Assembly: GCF_011881725.1 (NCBI RefSeq) | Contig: NZ_JAATUR010000031.1 | Location: 1 to 59,943, forward strand | DNA from: Escherichia coli | Lineage (GTDB): Bacteria; Pseudomonadota; Gammaproteobacteria; Enterobacterales; Enterobacteriaceae | DNA length: 59,943 nucleotides | Reading direction: 5' to 3' | Part shown: in pieces, positions 28,345 through 40,796 of the stretch | How the letters are laid out: every line of letters begins with the position of its first letter | Position numbering within the stretch: the stretch's first letter is position 1 | Notes under the pieces: generated by a model | Database searches by the model: none | Told to the model about the DNA's origin: nothing | The model's input: the letters and a program-made list of their open reading frames with translations, nothing else | Made by a program: the position numbers and the translations under genes

Positions 28345-29174
28345 CGATAATAACGACCGAGCGTTACGCGCTCGTTATCACCATAGTCCCGACAGGTTTC
28401 GACTTCACAAAAACCTGCGTGGATAAATGCCTGCCGCACCGCTTCACCCTGCTGCCAGCCATGTTCCAGAAGCAGAAATCCTCCGGATATCAGGGCGGTA
28501 CGTGACTGTTCGATGATATGTACGATGTCTGCCATTCCGCTGTCTGCCGCAACCAGCGCAGTAAGCGGTTCAAATCGGACGTCGCCTTGTTGAAGATGCG
28601 GATCCTGCTCGTCGATATACGGCGGGTTACTGACAATCATCGCAAACTGCTGTCCGACAAGCGCACTAAACCAGTCGCTTTGTAGAATGTGGATATTTTT
28701 GATCGCCAGATTTTGCGCATTGTGCTTCGCGAGAGCGACAGCATCAGGCATACGGTCAACCGCCGTAACATCGCAATCCGGGCGTTCGCTGGCCAATGCC
28801 AGAGCAATCGCCCCGGTGCCAGTTCCAAGATCGAGAATGCGACAAGGTTGTTCAGGCAAGCGTGCCAGTGCCTGTTCCACCAGACATTCAGTGTCCGGGC
28901 GCGGTATTAAGGTCGCTGGCGAAACACATAACGGCAACGACCAGAACTCACGCACACCGGTTAAATGGGCAATAGGTTCACCGGCACGGCGACGCTCTAA
29001 AAGCGCGTCGAGTTGCTCACATTGCTCTTCAGTCAACTGCGTTTCACCAAAGGCGAGAATATAAGTGCGCCCCTTGCCGGTAACATGCTCCAGCAGGATT
29101 TCAGCATCTCGCCGTGGGCTTTCGCTCGCCTGAAGCTGGCGTATTGCTTCACGTAACCAGTGTTGATATTCCAT
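28341..29174 (-). CDS. prmC: Release factor glutamine methyltransferase
   Basis: PrmC (formerly hemK) uses S-adenosylmethionine to methylate the GGQ glutamine of release factors 1 and 2, which raises termination efficiency. The 277 residues include the SAM-binding motif ILDLGTGTGAIALALA and the glutamine-binding NPPY motif (IVSNPPYIDEQD). It overlaps prfA, one of its substrates, by 1 base, and sirB2 by 4 bases. Confidence 0.98.
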   Translation of the reverse strand: MEYQHWLREAIRQLQASESPRRDAEILLEHVTGKGRTYILAFGETQLTEEQCEQLDALLERRRAGEPIAHLTGVREFWSLPLCVSPATLIPRPDTECLVEQALARLPEQPCRILDLGTGTGAIALALASERPDCDVTAVDRMPDAVALAKHNAQNLAIKNIHILQSDWFSALVGQQFAMIVSNPPYIDEQDPHLQQGDVRFEPLTALVAADSGMADIVHIIEQSRTALISGGFLLLEHGWQQGEAVRQAFIHAGFCEVETCRDYGDNERVTLGRYYR

Positions 29175-30256
29175 TATTCCTGCTCGGACAACGCCGCCAG
29201 CTGGTCGGCCTGATGTTCCTGGATAATCGGTTCTATCAGCATATCCAGTTTACCTTCCATCACTTCATCCAGGCGGTAGAGCGTCAGGTTAATGCGGTGA
29301 TCGGTAACGCGCCCCTGCGGGAAGTTATAGGTACGGTTACGATCGCTACGATCGCCGCTGCCCAGCAGGTTACGACGAGTGGAGGCTTCTGCCTGCTGGC
29401 GTTTCGCCATTTCCGCCGCGTGGATCCGAGCACCGAGTACAGAAAGTGCCTTCGCTTTGTTTTTATGCTGCGAACGTTCATCCTGACATTCAACAACAAT
29501 ACCGGTCGGCAAGTGAGTAATACGGATTGCCGAATCAGTGGTGTTAACGTGCTGACCACCGGCTCCTGAGGAACGGAAAGTATCGATACGCAAATCTGCC
29601 GGGTTGATATCCGGAAGTTCCGCGTCAGGCAATTCTGGCATGACAGCAACGGTACAGGCAGAAGTATGAATACGCCCTTGTGATTCCGTGGCCGGGACAC
29701 GTTGCACGCGATGGCCGCCAGATTCAAATTTCAGACGACCATAAACGCCATCACCGCTAATTTTTGCGATGATCTCTTTGTACCCACCATGTTCACCCTC
29801 GCTGGCGCTCATGATTTCTACTCGCCAGCGGCGGGCTTCTGCGTAGCGGCTGTACATACGGAACAGGTCGCCTGCAAATAATGCGGCTTCATCACCGCCG
29901 GTTCCGGCACGCACTTCGAGGAATGCATTACGTTCATCATCAGGATCTTTTGGCAGCAAAAGAACCTGTAATTGTTGTTCCAGTTGCTCGCTTTTCTCTT
30001 TGGCTTCGCGCAGTTCATCCTGCGCCATTTCACGCATTTCAGGATCGTCGAGCATCATCTGCGCGGTTTCGATATCTTCCTGAACCTGTTGCCAGTCGGT
30101 AAAACAGCGCGAAACATCACTTAATTGCGCATATTCACGTGATAATGCGCGAAAACGTTCCTGGTCAGCGATAGTTTGCGCATCACCCAGCAGCGCCTGA
30201 ACTTCTTCATGGCGTTCATGCAGGGCTTCCAGTTTGGCAACGATAGAAGGCTTCAT
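29174..30256 (-). CDS. prfA: Peptide chain release factor 1
   Basis: RF1 recognises UAA and UAG in the ribosomal A site and triggers peptide release. The 360 residues contain the anticodon-like PAT tripeptide ([10 protein letters not shown]) and the catalytic GGQ ([13 protein letters not shown]), whose glutamine is the PrmC target. Unlike prfB, no programmed frameshift is involved. The gene starts 41 bases after hemA. Confidence 0.99.
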
Positions 30257-30297
30257 AGGCGTAAATGCACCCTGTAAAAAAAGAAAATGATGTACTG

Positions 30298-31554
30298 CTA
30301 CTCCAGCCCGAGGCTGTCGCGCAGAATATTCAGGCGTTCGTTATCCCCGTCACGGGCAGCCTGTTGAAGTGATTTCGTTGGCGCATGGATCAGGCGGTTC
30401 GTCAGTTTCCATGCCAGATCCTGCATAATGGTTTGCGCGTCGCCCCCTTGCTCAAGGGCTGCTAACGCTTTGGCGGTCAACTCATCGCGAACCTGTTCTG
30501 CCTGGCTGCGATAATCGCGAATGGTTTCGCTGGCGCTTTGCGCACGCAACCACGCCATGAACTCGCTGGTTTCCTGGGCAACGATTGTTTCCGCCTCAAT
30601 TGCTGCGGCTTTACGCTGCGCCAGGTTGTGCGAAATAATGCTTTGCAGATCATCAACGCTGTAAAGGTAGGCATTCGCCAGTTTGCCAACTTCCGGCTCA
30701 ACATCGCGCGGAACGGCAATATCCACCAACAGCATTGGTTGGTTGCGACGGCTTTTTAATGCCCGCTCCACCATACCTTTACCGATGATCGGCAACGGGC
30801 TTGCAGTGGAACTAATGATGATATCCGCTTCGCGCAGACGTTCGTCGATATCGCTCAGGGCAATCACTTCCGCACCAACTTCATCCGCCAGAATTTGTGC
30901 TCGTTCGCGAGTACGGTTAGCGATAATCATCTTCTGAACTTTATGTTCACGCAGATGACGCGCCACCAGCTCGATGGTTTCTCCCGCGCCAACCAGCAAT
31001 ACCGTCACCGTAGAGAGCGATTCGAAGATCTGCCGCGCCAGTGTACACGCCGCAAAAGCGACAGACACCGCACTGGCACCGATATCTGTTTCAGTGCGAA
31101 CGCGTTTTGCCACGGAGAAAGATTTCTGGAACATGCGTTCCAGTTCACTGGCCTTCATATGGCCTTTTTGCGAATCGGCGAAGGCTTTTTTTACCTGACC
31201 GAGGATTTGCGGCTCGCCCAATACCAGCGAATCCAGGCCACTGGCTACACGCATCAAATGGCTGACCGCGTCGTTATCCTGATGCCAGTAAAGACTATTA
31301 CGCAGATCTTCTTCGTTGAGATTATGGTAATCGCACAACCAGCGAATAAGCGCCTCTTGCAGGTTGTCCTGCTCTTCAACGCTAAGATAAAGTTCTGTGC
31401 GATTACACGTCGACAGCACCACGCCGCCCTGCACCATCGGCTGCGCGAGCAGGCTGTCCAACGCCTGATCGAGCTTATCCGGCGAAAACGATACACGTTC
31501 TCGCAACGATACAGGTGCCGTTTTATGGTTGATACCGAGTGCTAAAAGGGTCAT
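30298..31554 (-). CDS. hemA: Glutamyl-tRNA reductase
   Basis: HemA reduces glutamyl-tRNA(Glu) to glutamate-1-semialdehyde, the first committed step of C5-pathway tetrapyrrole synthesis. The 418 residues begin [16 protein letters not shown]; catalytic Cys50 is in STCNRTELY, followed by the NADPH fold ([16 protein letters not shown]) and a C-terminal dimerisation domain. The frame is open another 66 codons upstream, but that part has no family similarity and would lie in the promoter shared with divergent lolB, so I use the ATG at 31554. Confidence 0.98.
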
Positions 31555-31698
31555 GTCTGCGGGAAATAATACCAACGTTGATATGGTTAGTCTGCTCGCA
31601 TCATACAGGATGCGCGGGTTCAATAAAAGAGAGCGCCCCCTTTTGGAGTAATTGTCTGAACCCGTTATATTCTGGCAATTAAGACAACTTGAACATAG

Positions 31699-32390
<692 letters not shown>

Positions 32391-32391
<1 letters not shown>

Positions 32392-33242
32392 TGCGGACTC
32401 AGTGGCCCTCTCCGGCAAAACTTAATCTGTTTTTATACATTACCGGTCAGCGTGCGGACGGCTACCACACGCTGCAAACGCTGTTTCAGTTTCTGGATTA
32501 CGGCGACACTATCAGCATTGAACTTCGCAACGATGGGGTAATCCGCCTGTTAACGCCCGTTGAAGGCGTGGAACACGAAGATAACCTGATCGTTCGCGCG
32601 GCACGGCTGCTAATGAAAACAGCGACCGCCAGTGGACGACTTCCGGCGGGAAGCGGTGCAAATATCAGCATTGACAAGCGTTTGCCTATGGGCGGTGGTC
32701 TGGGCGGTGGTTCATCCAATGCCGCAACGGTGCTGGTAGCATTAAATCATCTCTGGCAATGCGGACTGAGTATTGATGAATTGGCAGAAATCGGTCTGAC
32801 GCTAGGCGCAGATGTTCCGGTCTTTGTCCGTGGACATGCCGCTTTTGCCGAAGGGGTTGGCGAACTATTAACGCCGGTGGATCCGCCAGAGAAGTGGTAT
32901 CTGGTCGCACACCCTGGCGTAAGTATTCCGACGCCGGTGATTTTTAAAGATCCCGAACTCCCGCGCAATACGCCAAAAAGGTCAATAGAAACGTTGCTAA
33001 AATGTGAATTCAGCAATGATTGCGAGGTTATCGCAAGAAAACGTTTTCGCGAGGTTGATGCGGTGCTTTCCTGGCTGTTAGAATACGCCCCGTCGCGCCT
33101 GACTGGGACAGGGGCCTGTGTCTTTGCTGAATTTGATACAGAGCCTGAAGCCCGCCAGGTGCTAGAGCAAGCCCCGGAATGGCTCAATGGCTTTGTGGCG
33201 AAAGGTGTCAACCTTTCCCCATTGCACAGAGCCATGCTTTAA
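32391..33242 (+). CDS. ispE: 4-diphosphocytidyl-2-C-methyl-D-erythritol kinase
   Basis: IspE phosphorylates CDP-methylerythritol in the MEP isoprenoid pathway. It is a GHMP kinase of 283 residues: Lys10 (PAKLNLFL) and Asp141 (LGADVPVF) are the catalytic pair and the glycine-rich ATP loop is [16 protein letters not shown] at about 98-113. It is coupled to lolB (TAATG overlap) and is followed by prs. Confidence 0.98.
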
Positions 33243-33266
33243 GCCGGGCAAGCTGAGTTTCGGTGA

Positions 33267-34340
<1,074 letters not shown>

Positions 34341-34357
34341 TCGAACCCGGCTCAAAG

Positions 34358-34380
34358 ACCCGCTGCGGCGGGTTTTTTTG
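34358..34380 (+). terminator. Terminator of prs
   Basis: ACCCGC, TGCG loop, GCGGGT, then seven T: a strong intrinsic terminator 18 bases after the stop. Confidence 0.95.
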
Positions 34381-34464
34381 TCTGTAATATCCATTTGTAT
34401 GACCTATGCCTCCTTCACCTGCCATTTAGTTGACAGATGATGCGCTCACGGATGAAACATTATT

Positions 34465-36144
34465 GTGAACAAAATATTTTCCTCACATGTGATGCCTTTC
34501 CGCGCTCTGATCGACGCTTGCTGGAAAGAAAAATATACTACTGCACGGTTTACCCGTGACCTGATTGCCGGGATAACCGTCGGGATTATTGCTATCCCGC
34601 TGGCGATGGCGTTGGCTATTGGTAGTGGTGTGGCGCCACAGTACGGTTTATATACCGCTGCTGTTGCGGGGATTGTCATTGCTCTGACGGGGGGATCGCG
34701 CTTTAGCGTATCCGGTCCGACTGCGGCATTTGTGGTAATACTCTATCCCGTTTCGCAACAGTTTGGCCTTGCAGGGCTGCTGGTCGCAACACTAATGTCA
34801 GGTGTCTTTTTGATCCTGATGGGGCTGGCACGCTTTGGTCGCCTGATTGAATATATTCCGGTTTCCGTCACCTTAGGTTTCACCTCGGGTATCGGGATCA
34901 CCATCGGTACGATGCAGATTAAAGATTTTCTCGGTCTGCAAATGGCCCATGTCCCGGAACATTATCTACAAAAAGTCGGCGCATTATTTATGGCGCTACC
35001 GACCATTAACGTAGGTGATGCCGCAATTGGTATTGTAACACTCGGTATTCTGATTTTCTGGCCACGTCTGGGTATTCGTTTACCAGGCCACCTTCCGGCA
35101 TTGCTGGCTGGTTGCGCGGTGATGGGGATTGTTAACCTGTTCGGCGGACATGTTGCGACCATTGGATCGCAATTCCACTACATTCTGGCCGATGGTTCTC
35201 AGGGTAATGGTATTCCGCAACTGCTGCCGCAACTGGTACTACCGTGGGATCTGCCGAATTCGGAATTCACGCTGACATGGGACTCAATTCGTACTCTGCT
35301 GCCTGCGGCATTCTCAATGGCAATGCTCGGAGCGATCGAATCTTTGCTCTGCGCCGTAGTACTGGATGGTATGACCGGGACTAAACACAAGGCGAATAGT
35401 GAACTGGTCGGTCAGGGGCTGGGGAACATCATCGCCCCATTCTTTGGGGGTATTACCGCGACAGCCGCAATCGCGCGTTCTGCCGCTAACGTCCGTGCAG
35501 GGGCAACCTCGCCCATCTCGGCGGTGATTCACTCTATTCTGGTTATTCTCGCCCTGCTGGTACTGGCTCCACTGCTTTCATGGCTGCCGCTTTCCGCCAT
35601 GGCTGCCCTGCTGTTGATGGTGGCATGGAACATGAGTGAAGCACATAAAGTGGTCGATTTGCTGCGTCATGCGCCGAAGGATGACATCATCGTCATGCTG
35701 CTATGTATGTCACTGACCGTGCTGTTTGATATGGTTATTGCCATCAGCGTGGGGATTGTACTGGCATCGCTGCTGTTTATGCGCCGTATCGCCCGTATGA
35801 CTCGCCTGGCTCCGGTGGCAGTAGACGTTCCTGACGATGTGCTGGTCTTGCGCGTTATCGGCCCGCTGTTTTTCGCAGCGGCTGAAGGTCTGTTCACCGA
35901 CCTGGAATCACGTCTGGAAGGAAAACGAATTGTTATCCTGAAATGGGATGCCGTTCCGGTTCTTGATGCTGGTGGTCTTGATGCGTTCCAGCGTTTTGTG
36001 AAGCGCTTGCCTGAAGGGTGTGAACTGCGCGTGTGTAACGTTGAATTCCAGCCACTGCGCACGATGGCTCGTGCCGGTATTCAACCGATCCCGGGTCGTC
36101 TCGCTTTCTTCCCGAATCGTAGCGCGGCGATGGCCGATCTGTAA
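34465..36144 (+). CDS. dauA: C4-dicarboxylic acid transporter of the SLC26/SulP family
   Basis: Formerly ychM. DauA is the aerobic succinate transporter at acidic pH. 559 residues: a SulP membrane domain of 12-14 helices ([54 protein letters not shown]) and a cytoplasmic STAS domain from about residue 440 ([21 protein letters not shown]). STAS is known to bind acyl carrier protein. I take the GTG at 34465; an in-frame ATG at 34492 is an alternative that removes 9 residues. Confidence 0.96.
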   Translation: MNKIFSSHVMPFRALIDACWKEKYTTARFTRDLIAGITVGIIAIPLAMALAIGSGVAPQYGLYTAAVAGIVIALTGGSRFSVSGPTAAFVVILYPVSQQFGLAGLLVATLMSGVFLILMGLARFGRLIEYIPVSVTLGFTSGIGITIGTMQIKDFLGLQMAHVPEHYLQKVGALFMALPTINVGDAAIGIVTLGILIFWPRLGIRLPGHLPALLAGCAVMGIVNLFGGHVATIGSQFHYILADGSQGNGIPQLLPQLVLPWDLPNSEFTLTWDSIRTLLPAAFSMAMLGAIESLLCAVVLDGMTGTKHKANSELVGQGLGNIIAPFFGGITATAAIARSAANVRAGATSPISAVIHSILVILALLVLAPLLSWLPLSAMAALLLMVAWNMSEAHKVVDLLRHAPKDDIIVMLLCMSLTVLFDMVIAISVGIVLASLLFMRRIARMTRLAPVAVDVPDDVLVLRVIGPLFFAAAEGLFTDLESRLEGKRIVILKWDAVPVLDAGGLDAFQRFVKRLPEGCELRVCNVEFQPLRTMARAGIQPIPGRLAFFPNRSAAMADL

Positions 36145-36169
36145 GAAAGAAATTAGCAGACAATAGATT

Positions 36170-36195
36170 GACCAGTCAGCGCAAACTGACTGGTC
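36170..36195. terminator. Hairpin between convergent dauA and ychH
   Basis: GACCAGTCAG and CTGACTGGTC form a perfect 10-bp stem with a 6-base loop in the short gap between convergent genes. No long U-run; likely bidirectional. Confidence 0.65.
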
Positions 36196-36213
36196 AGCAA
36201 ACTAAACAATGCA

Positions 36214-36492
36214 TTAGCTATGACGGCGATTATCGACACGGCGGCAACGCTTGTCATAGTGACGAACCCACCAGTAGCGATCGCACACCTGCTCATGTCC
36301 GCCAACACGGGCTCCCGCCAGCCAGAGAATGGCACCGACGAAAATACTCAGCACTGCACCATGTGCGAAATACTGGGGCATATTAAACTGTGGTAACTGG
36401 TTGAGGATTGAATACCCCACACCGACCACCATCACCACCAGACCCAACCCCATGAGCACGTTACCGAGTAACGAAGCGTTTTTGCGTTTCAT
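36214..36492 (-). CDS. ychH: Stress-induced small inner-membrane protein YchH
   Basis: 92 residues with two hydrophobic helices (LLGNVLMGLGLVVMVVGVGYSIL and FFAH/FAHGAVLSIFVGAILWLAGA region) and a basic C-terminus (YDKRCRRVDNRRHS). In E. coli it is CRP-activated and induced by several stresses; the molecular role is unknown. TGATCACA in the upstream gap (36587-36594) may be part of that CRP site, but the second half-site is weak. A good AGGTGAC-type ribosome site precedes the ATG. Confidence 0.92.
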   Translation of the reverse strand: MKRKNASLLGNVLMGLGLVVMVVGVGYSILNQLPQFNMPQYFAHGAVLSIFVGAILWLAGARVGGHEQVCDRYWWVRHYDKRCRRVDNRRHS

Positions 36493-36769
36493 ATGTCACC
36501 TCCGGAACTTTCTGGGTTGTAACAGGGATTACCCCTCTTCCTTATGTGTAAAGTATAGACAACACCCTGTGGGTTATGTGCGGGCGTGATCACAATTACA
36601 ACTCGTATTTCAACAAAACTTTACAAATAACCGTCTGAACACCTTGACTTTCTAATAGTCGATACAGGCAATTATTACGTTATCTGCGTTTAACACGGTG
36701 TTTTTTGTCAAGCGGGGCCGCAACCAGTAAACTACGCGCCAGTTATGTACTCACTCAGGACAAAAAAAC

Positions 36770-37354
36770 GTGACGATTAAATTGATTGTCGGCCTGGCGA
36801 ACCCTGGCGCTGAATACGCCGCAACGCGACATAATGCTGGCGCCTGGTTCGTTGACTTACTGGCGGAGCGCTTACGCGCCCCCCTGCGCGAAGAGGCTAA
36901 ATTCTTTGGTTATACCTCGCGAGTTACCCTCGGAGGCGAAGATGTCCGCCTGTTAGTACCGACCACATTTATGAATCTCAGCGGCAAAGCCGTCGCAGCG
37001 ATGGCCAGTTTTTTCCGCATAAATCCGGACGAAATTCTGGTCGCTCACGACGAACTGGATCTGCCCCCGGGCGTCGCAAAATTTAAATTGGGCGGTGGCC
37101 ACGGTGGTCACAATGGACTGAAAGACATCATCAGTAAATTGGGTAATAACCCTAACTTTCACCGTTTACGCATCGGAATCGGTCATCCGGGCGATAAAAA
37201 CAAAGTTGTCGGATTTGTGTTAGGCAAACCGCCTGTTAGTGAACAGAAGTTAATTGATGAAGCCATCGACGAAGCGGCGCGTTGTACTGAAATGTGGTTT
37301 ACAGATGGTTTGACCAAAGCAACGAACCGATTGCACGCCTTTAAAGCGCAATAA
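36770..37354 (+). CDS. pth: Peptidyl-tRNA hydrolase
   Basis: Pth recycles peptidyl-tRNAs released prematurely from ribosomes. 194 residues from a GTG start. Counting Met1, the active-site residues Asn11, His21, Asn69 and Asp94 are present ([32 protein letters not shown]), as is the glycine-rich [10 protein letters not shown] loop. It is followed by ychF in the same direction, 116 bases away. Confidence 0.98.
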
Positions 37355-37470
37355 GTCGTTGTCTGCGGCATTTTTGCCGAGTGCCGTGTATAATAGGCAA
37401 AGTTATTTCCATTTCTACAATCTGTTAGCGATAACAGGTTGGTTATTAAGATATTAAGGTGATTTAAATC

Positions 37471-38562
37471 ATGGGATTCAAATGCGGTATCGTCGGTTTG
37501 CCCAACGTCGGGAAATCTACCCTGTTCAACGCGCTGACCAAAGCCGGTATTGAAGCGGCCAACTTTCCATTCTGTACCATCGAGCCGAACACGGGCGTCG
37601 TACCAATGCCTGACCCTCGTCTGGATCAACTGGCTGAAATCGTAAAACCGCAGCGTACGCTTCCCACTACCATGGAATTTGTCGATATCGCCGGTCTGGT
37701 AAAGGGTGCGTCCAAAGGTGAAGGTCTGGGTAACCAGTTCCTGACCAACATCCGTGAAACCGAAGCGATCGGCCACGTTGTTCGCTGCTTTGAGAATGAC
37801 AATATCATTCACGTTTCCGGCAAAGTTAACCCGGCGGACGATATTGAGGTTATCAATACCGAACTGGCCCTGGCGGATCTCGACACCTGCGAGCGCGCGA
37901 TTCACCGCGTACAGAAGAAAGCCAAAGGCGGCGATAAAGACGCGAAAGCCGAGCTGGCAGTACTGGAAAAATGCCTGCCACAGCTGGAAAACGCGGGCAT
38001 GCTGCGCGCGCTGGATTTAAGCGCAGAAGAAAAAGCAGCTATTCGTTACCTGAGCTTCCTGACGCTGAAACCGACGATGTACATCGCCAACGTCAACGAA
38101 GACGGTTTTGAAAACAACCCGTATCTTGACCAGGTGCGTGAAATCGCGGCGAAAGAAGGTTCTGTTGTGGTTCCGGTTTGTGCTGCTGTTGAAGCAGACA
38201 TTGCCGAACTGGACGACGAAGAGCGTGACGAGTTTATGCAGGAGCTGGGACTGGAAGAGCCGGGCCTGAATCGTGTGATCCGTGCTGGTTATAAATTGCT
38301 GAACCTGCAAACTTACTTCACCGCTGGTGTGAAAGAAGTGCGTGCATGGACCATTCCGGTTGGTGCAACTGCACCGCAAGCGGCTGGCAAAATCCACACT
38401 GATTTCGAAAAAGGTTTTATCCGCGCACAGACGATCGCGTTTGAAGACTTCATCACTTACAAAGGTGAACAAGGCGCGAAAGAAGCAGGCAAAATGCGTG
38501 CAGAAGGTAAAGATTACATCGTTAAAGATGGCGATGTGATGAACTTCCTGTTCAACGTCTAA
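37471..38562 (+). CDS. ychF: Ribosome-associated P-loop ATPase YchF (Obg family)
   Basis: YchF/OLA1 is an Obg-related protein that hydrolyses ATP rather than GTP and binds the ribosome; it has been linked to oxidative stress response and start-codon choice. 363 residues: P-loop GLPNVGKST at 8-16, [20 protein letters not shown] (switch II), NVNE in place of the NKxD guanine motif (the basis of ATP preference), a coiled-coil insertion and a C-terminal TGS domain. Ribosome site AAGGTGAT. Confidence 0.97.
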   Translation: MGFKCGIVGLPNVGKSTLFNALTKAGIEAANFPFCTIEPNTGVVPMPDPRLDQLAEIVKPQRTLPTTMEFVDIAGLVKGASKGEGLGNQFLTNIRETEAIGHVVRCFENDNIIHVSGKVNPADDIEVINTELALADLDTCERAIHRVQKKAKGGDKDAKAELAVLEKCLPQLENAGMLRALDLSAEEKAAIRYLSFLTLKPTMYIANVNEDGFENNPYLDQVREIAAKEGSVVVPVCAAVEADIAELDDEERDEFMQELGLEEPGLNRVIRAGYKLLNLQTYFTAGVKEVRAWTIPVGATAPQAAGKIHTDFEKGFIRAQTIAFEDFITYKGEQGAKEAGKMRAEGKDYIVKDGDVMNFLFNV

Positions 38563-38600
38563 TACGTTAAAACCAGCACAGAAGTCTCTTTGCTGGCACT

Positions 38601-38638
38601 AAAAAAGCCATTATGTGGGCCCACATAATGGCTTTTTT
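38601..38638. terminator. Bidirectional terminator, a perfect 38-base palindrome
   Basis: Six A, a 26-base GC-containing palindrome centred on GGGCCC, then six T. Because it reads the same on both strands it terminates convergent ychF and dhaR equally. Confidence 0.95.
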
Positions 38639-38649
38639 GTTTCAGCGGA

Positions 38650-40569
38650 TCATCCACGGCGCTTAAACTGACTCGCATCAATGCCATGTTGCTTCATTTT
38701 TCGCCACAGCGTAGTGCGACCAATCCCGAGTAATACCGACATTTCCTGAATACGTCCGCCAGTGACCTGGGCCGCGTTTATAATCGCCTCTTTTTCAACT
38801 TCCGCGAATGACAGACTGGTAGAAAGGCGTGTAGCGCTAACATCATCTGTCGGCTGTTCCGTAAACAGGTGTTCAGGCAAATCACTGACGCGAATACGTC
38901 CGTTGTCGCTACTCAGAGCAAGGTTCTCAAGAACACTATACAGTTCAAAATCATTGCCAGGCCATGCGCAAGAAACCAGACGGGTGAGCGCGTCGTCATC
39001 AATTTTCAGGCGGGTGGAGAAGCGTTTTTCGAGACTGCGCAATTTATTATTCACCAGCGCCGGAATACTGTCGCGCCGCATACGCAAAGGCGGGATGGTA
39101 ATTTCAAATGCATGCAGCGCGTAATAAAGCTGGCGACTAAAGCGATTTTGTTCCACCAGCATCGCCAGGTCCGCTGTTGTAGTGGCTATCACTTTGACAT
39201 CAATGGGTATTAAACGCCGCGCATCCAGTCTCGTGATGACGCCTTGTTTGATGACCTGAAGCAACGCTGACTGTAACTCCACCGCCAGATATTCAATCTT
39301 TTCAAGAAACAACGTGCCACCATGCGCCAGTTCCAGCCGACTCAGACGACTATTTTCATTCTCCGTTCTATCGCCACCAATAAATTCGTCCGCCAGCGCC
39401 ACGTCGCCATATAACTCGCAATTAACAGCGATATACGGACCCGCAGCACGCTCGCTTTCATTATGAATTGCCTGGCTTAGCAGTGCTTTGCCAACGCCTT
39501 CTTCTCCACAGAGTAATACCGGGAAGCTGCTGCGCGCTGCCTGGCGGCCAAAATGGATCAACCGGCGAGTTTGCGGATCGTCCTGGGACATATGGGCGAA
39601 GGTATGGCTGACTTTACCTAATTGACTGGTCATCAATTGCCGCATTTGTTCTACCGGATGGAGCAACAGAATAAAGCTGGTTCCCTGTGTTTCAATTATC
39701 GGTTTAAGGGTAATGACCGTATCAATAAACTGGTGCTGACTTTCAAAGGTCGCTTCAACATGATTGAGCGGATGTGCCTGCTTTATTGCCTGCTGCAATA
39801 CGGTGGGTAGCGTTAATAGCTCAGTGATCGCCCTTCCCTGACTTGTTGTCGCGTCCAGACGTAAAACACGCGCCGCCTGAGCATTGATAAATTGCAATTT
39901 ACCCTGCTCGTCCCAGCTAATCACGCCGTCGTCCATACTTTCTAACAGGGCGTTAAGCTGATTTAAATGCCGATTTGTTTCAGTCAGTAAACTGTCTGTA
40001 AGCAGTAAGTTTCCTACCTCGCGTGCAATTGCCAGCGTCAATGGCAAATCGGCTGCGGTAATTTGCTCAACCGGACACGCCAGCGCTATCGTTCCCGTTA
40101 ATCGGCCCTTGCTGTCAAACAGTGGCGTTGCACAAAATGCCCAATCCCAGAGCGCCTGTTTGAAATGTTGATCGGCCATCGTTTTCACTGACTGACCGGA
40201 GATAGCCGCTAACGATAGCGCACAAGTACCAATAATTCCCTCTGCGCAATACGTGCCGTCATTGAATCCCAGGACACTAAGCTGCTGCAACGTTTGCGGA
40301 TCACCATAACGACTAAGAATGCAGGCGGTTTCATCAAGGATGAACAGTCCGCACGCCCGCGACTCCATATATTCCCAGGCATCTTCCAGTGCGGCTTGCC
40401 CGAGTGCCAGCATCGCTTTCTTACGCCGATAGATCGAAGCAAATGTTACCCCCCGAGCCTGGTGAGGTACGCTCCATGACTCCCGTTTCATCAGCTTGCG
40501 GCATCGCTCCCATGACGCTGATATCAAGGGAGATACGCTCTGTTCCTGGTTGTTAAAACCGTCATTCAT
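38650..40569 (-). CDS. dhaR: Transcriptional activator of the dihydroxyacetone kinase operon
   Basis: 639 residues: an N-terminal GAF-type sensor region (to about 190), a PAS domain (NALLESMDDGVISWDEQGKLQF), an AAA+ domain (GEEGVGKALLSQAIHNES) and a Fis-type helix-turn-helix at the end (GGRIQEMSVLLGIGRTTLWRKMKQHGI). The GAFTGA loop needed to contact sigma-54 is absent (ADEFIGGD instead), which agrees with its known action on a sigma-70 promoter. DhaL activates it and DhaK inhibits it. It is divergent from dhaKLM. Confidence 0.97.
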   Translation of the reverse strand: MNDGFNNQEQSVSPLISASWERCRKLMKRESWSVPHQARGVTFASIYRRKKAMLALGQAALEDAWEYMESRACGLFILDETACILSRYGDPQTLQQLSVLGFNDGTYCAEGIIGTCALSLAAISGQSVKTMADQHFKQALWDWAFCATPLFDSKGRLTGTIALACPVEQITAADLPLTLAIAREVGNLLLTDSLLTETNRHLNQLNALLESMDDGVISWDEQGKLQFINAQAARVLRLDATTSQGRAITELLTLPTVLQQAIKQAHPLNHVEATFESQHQFIDTVITLKPIIETQGTSFILLLHPVEQMRQLMTSQLGKVSHTFAHMSQDDPQTRRLIHFGRQAARSSFPVLLCGEEGVGKALLSQAIHNESERAAGPYIAVNCELYGDVALADEFIGGDRTENENSRLSRLELAHGGTLFLEKIEYLAVELQSALLQVIKQGVITRLDARRLIPIDVKVIATTTADLAMLVEQNRFSRQLYYALHAFEITIPPLRMRRDSIPALVNNKLRSLEKRFSTRLKIDDDALTRLVSCAWPGNDFELYSVLENLALSSDNGRIRVSDLPEHLFTEQPTDDVSATRLSTSLSFAEVEKEAIINAAQVTGGRIQEMSVLLGIGRTTLWRKMKQHGIDASQFKRRG

Positions 40570-40633
40570 ATTTGCCGCCCTTATGACAAAAAGGTGTTCC
40601 GCCTCGCAAATTTACTTATCCAGACTCAGCATG

Positions 40634-40648
40634 GTTCCGTTATGGAAC
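40634..40648. promoter_or_regulatory. Inverted repeat, candidate DhaR operator 1
   Basis: GTTCC-GTTAT-GGAAC, a perfect 5-5-5 inverted repeat in the dhaR-dhaK gap. It shares the TTAT core and spacing of the second repeat at 40665-40679; the centres are 31 bases apart, about three helical turns. Confidence 0.55.
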
Positions 40649-40664
40649 ATTTATTAAAGCATAT

Positions 40665-40679
40665 GTTTCATTATGAAAC
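40665..40679. promoter_or_regulatory. Inverted repeat, candidate DhaR operator 2
   Basis: GTTTC-ATTAT-GAAAC, the partner of the repeat at 40634-40648. Same form and same face of the helix. The dimeric Fis-type domain of DhaR would suit such sites; the assignment is inferred. Confidence 0.55.
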
Positions 40680-40796
40680 CTAATTTGGGTTAATTTTCTT
40701 TTCCCTTGCCTGAGGCACAATGGATTCATCGGCAGTCAGTGGTCGCCGTATCGTTGAACATCATCCATGCCCTACCGTAATTGCTGGAGCAAAATA

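Noticed and set aside
36577..36594. CRP site upstream of ychH
   Set aside because: TGATCACA is present but the second half-site is poor and the spacing is not standard, so I do not list it as a feature.
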